This document shows, in pieces, positions 5,799 to 6,395 of a stretch of DNA of 6,395 bases. Origin of the DNA: Thiobacillaceae bacterium (GTDB lineage Bacteria; Pseudomonadota; Gammaproteobacteria; Burkholderiales; Thiobacillaceae); the NCBI GenBank assembly GCA_012274165.1, contig JAAPAA010000318.1, forward strand, positions 1 to 6,395, written 5' to 3'. The notes beneath the pieces were generated by a model. That model saw nothing but the letters and a program-made list of their open reading frames with translations, searched no databases and had not been told where the DNA came from. A program made the translations under genes and the position numbers. Position 1 is the stretch's first letter, and each line of letters opens with the position of its first letter.

Positions 5799-5904
5799 CA
5801 CTCTTTATTTATATTCGAAGTCATTCTGCTGGCGAAACGGCACGTTCTGACAGTTCTTTGAAATGTTCTAGCCGCTGGGGAAAAAGTGACAGTTCTTATT
5901 TATG
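5796..5904 (+). repeat. Three direct repeats starting TGACA (putative protein- or transposase-binding array)
   Basis: Copies begin at 5796 (TGACACTCTTTATTTAT), 5848 (TGACAGTTCTTTGAAAT) and 5887 (TGACAGTTCTTATTTAT). The last two share the 11-mer TGACAGTTCTT. Over 17 bases, the first and second copies match the third at 14 and 13 positions. Spacing is 52 and 39 bp, all in one orientation, in AT-rich DNA. Ends of Tn7-like and related DDE transposons carry similar arrays of transposase-binding repeats. No matching transposase gene or terminal repeat is visible, so this role is inference. Confidence 0.5.
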
Positions 5905-5942
5905 CGATCAGAGATGTCGATGCAGGGCGAGTCGGTCACGGT

Positions 5943-5986
5943 TTGTTGATTCGATGACGACCTCCATGTGGAAATCACATCAACAA
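5943..5986. repeat. 8-bp inverted repeat TTGTTGAT / ATCAACAA
   Basis: Perfect arms at 5943-5950 and 5979-5986 flank a 28-nt loop. An alternative smaller hairpin, ATGTG (5966-5970) and CACAT (5976-5980), competes for the same right arm. Function unknown. Confidence 0.4.
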
Positions 5987-6017
5987 GGGGGAAGTGTGGA
6001 AGTGCAGCCATGGCGAC

Positions 6018-6038
6018 CGGGGCGTAGATTCCGCCCCG
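6018..6038. other. GC-rich stem-loop CGGGGCG / CGCCCCG
   Basis: A perfect 7-bp stem (6018-6024 with 6032-6038) around a 7-nt loop, TAGATTC. No T-run follows on either strand, so an intrinsic terminator is not supported. It marks the return from AT-rich to GC-rich sequence. Confidence 0.4.
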
Positions 6039-6082
6039 ACTGCTGCATGATTGGAACCAATTAACCGGTACCGCACCACGAA

Positions 6083-6343
6083 GTGAGAAGCCAGGCTGAA
6101 CACCGAATACGCAGAGCCGCTTCCTTGGCACGTCCAGGGTGGATCTGGGCGGCAGCTGTCATCATGAACGCCCCCTCGGTTGCTGGCGCCACGCTGCTTG
6201 CCTGGTTCGCATTCACCGCCGACGGGCCGGCGCTGACCGCCGTGGCGGGCGTACTCTTCGCGTTGGCCCTCTTCTGGGCCTTCACGGCTACAGCGGGGTC
6301 ATGGCAAGTTCTGCGCCGTTTCGCTCGGCGTTTCAGACGATAG
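6083..6343 (+). CDS. Small membrane protein with two predicted helices
   Basis: The 86-residue frame from GTG 6083 encodes a basic N-terminus, a first hydrophobic segment (about WIWAAAVIMNAPSVAGATLL), a short loop with TADGPA, a second hydrophobic segment (about LTAVAGVLFALALFWAF), and a basic tail ending RRFARRFRR. This fits a two-helix inner-membrane hairpin. ATG 6164 would give 60 residues and cut most of helix one, so the GTG or another upstream start is preferred, though neither has a clear ribosome site. The frame is closed by TAA at 6062. High GC at third positions supports coding. I do not recognise the family. It lies just past the repeat-rich stretch and may be chromosomal DNA flanking a mobile element. 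Confidence 0.45.
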   Translation: MRSQAEHRIRRAASLARPGWIWAAAVIMNAPSVAGATLLAWFAFTADGPALTAVAGVLFALALFWAFTATAGSWQVLRRFARRFRR

Positions 6344-6395
6344 AGGGCGGTGCGAGCGTGCGGCTGCGTTGTGGGACAGAACGGCCGCTTTCGGC

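Larger units (their letters stand above)
5764..6082. other. Dyad-rich non-coding stretch
   Basis: No believable gene is seen. A plus-strand frame at 5780-6064 and a minus-strand frame at 5868-6131 have skewed Ser/Arg/Cys content and partly reflect the TGACA repeats. The stretch holds the repeats and hairpins listed separately. Its AT-rich part (to about 5990) contrasts with the GC-rich array to the left and the ORF to the right. Confidence 0.55.

Noticed and set aside
5780..6064. Plus-strand open frame of 94 codons through the repeats
   Set aside because: Ser/Arg/Cys-rich translation generated partly by the direct repeats; no coding signal.

Overview
The window is a high-GC accessory region from a bacterium, most likely a proteobacterium and perhaps a betaproteobacterium. 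That guess rests on strong GC bias at third codon positions, AGGAG-type ribosome sites and dense ATGA/GTGA gene overlaps. No rRNA, tRNA, CRISPR array or recognisable transposase gene is visible, so taxonomy is only inference.

About 5.3 kb is one minus-strand gene array, read from right to left. It starts with a Lon-like AAA+ ATPase without a protease domain (5293 to 4016), broken by a single in-frame TAG just after its Walker A motif. After a hairpin-bearing spacer comes a small HAD-type phosphatase (3903 to 3439) resembling the HAD domain of 'Swiss Army Knife' RNA-repair proteins. The next five genes overlap head to tail by 4 to 7 bases: a KEKxG/zinc-knuckle protein (3442-2933), a calcineurin-like metallophosphoesterase (2936-2172), a second KEKxG/zinc-knuckle protein (2178-1678), a second metallophosphoesterase (1681-866), and a third (869 to beyond the left edge). 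The last two are tandem duplicates, about 91% identical over their first 111 residues and much less alike afterwards. The two zinc-knuckle proteins are also paralogues, so the array contains two '[zinc-knuckle protein then phosphoesterase]' modules.

The right-hand 1.1 kb (5294-6395) is different. It is poor in convincing genes, is AT-rich in the middle (about 5690-5990), and is full of dyads and direct repeats. These include a nested inverted repeat (5701-5758), several short hairpins, and three direct repeats starting TGACA (5796, 5848, 5887) that resemble transposase- or protein-binding arrays. A short hypothetical plus-strand ORF (5608-5763) lies inside it, and a small two-helix membrane protein (about 6083-6343) lies beyond it.

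Taken together, four predicted phosphatases or phosphoesterases, two putative metal-binding accessory proteins and an AAA+ ATPase form a tightly coupled cassette beside what may be a mobile-element end. A role in nucleic-acid or nucleotide phosphate processing, such as RNA-end healing or defence, is the most attractive hypothesis. The sequence supports the enzyme classes but not the substrate.
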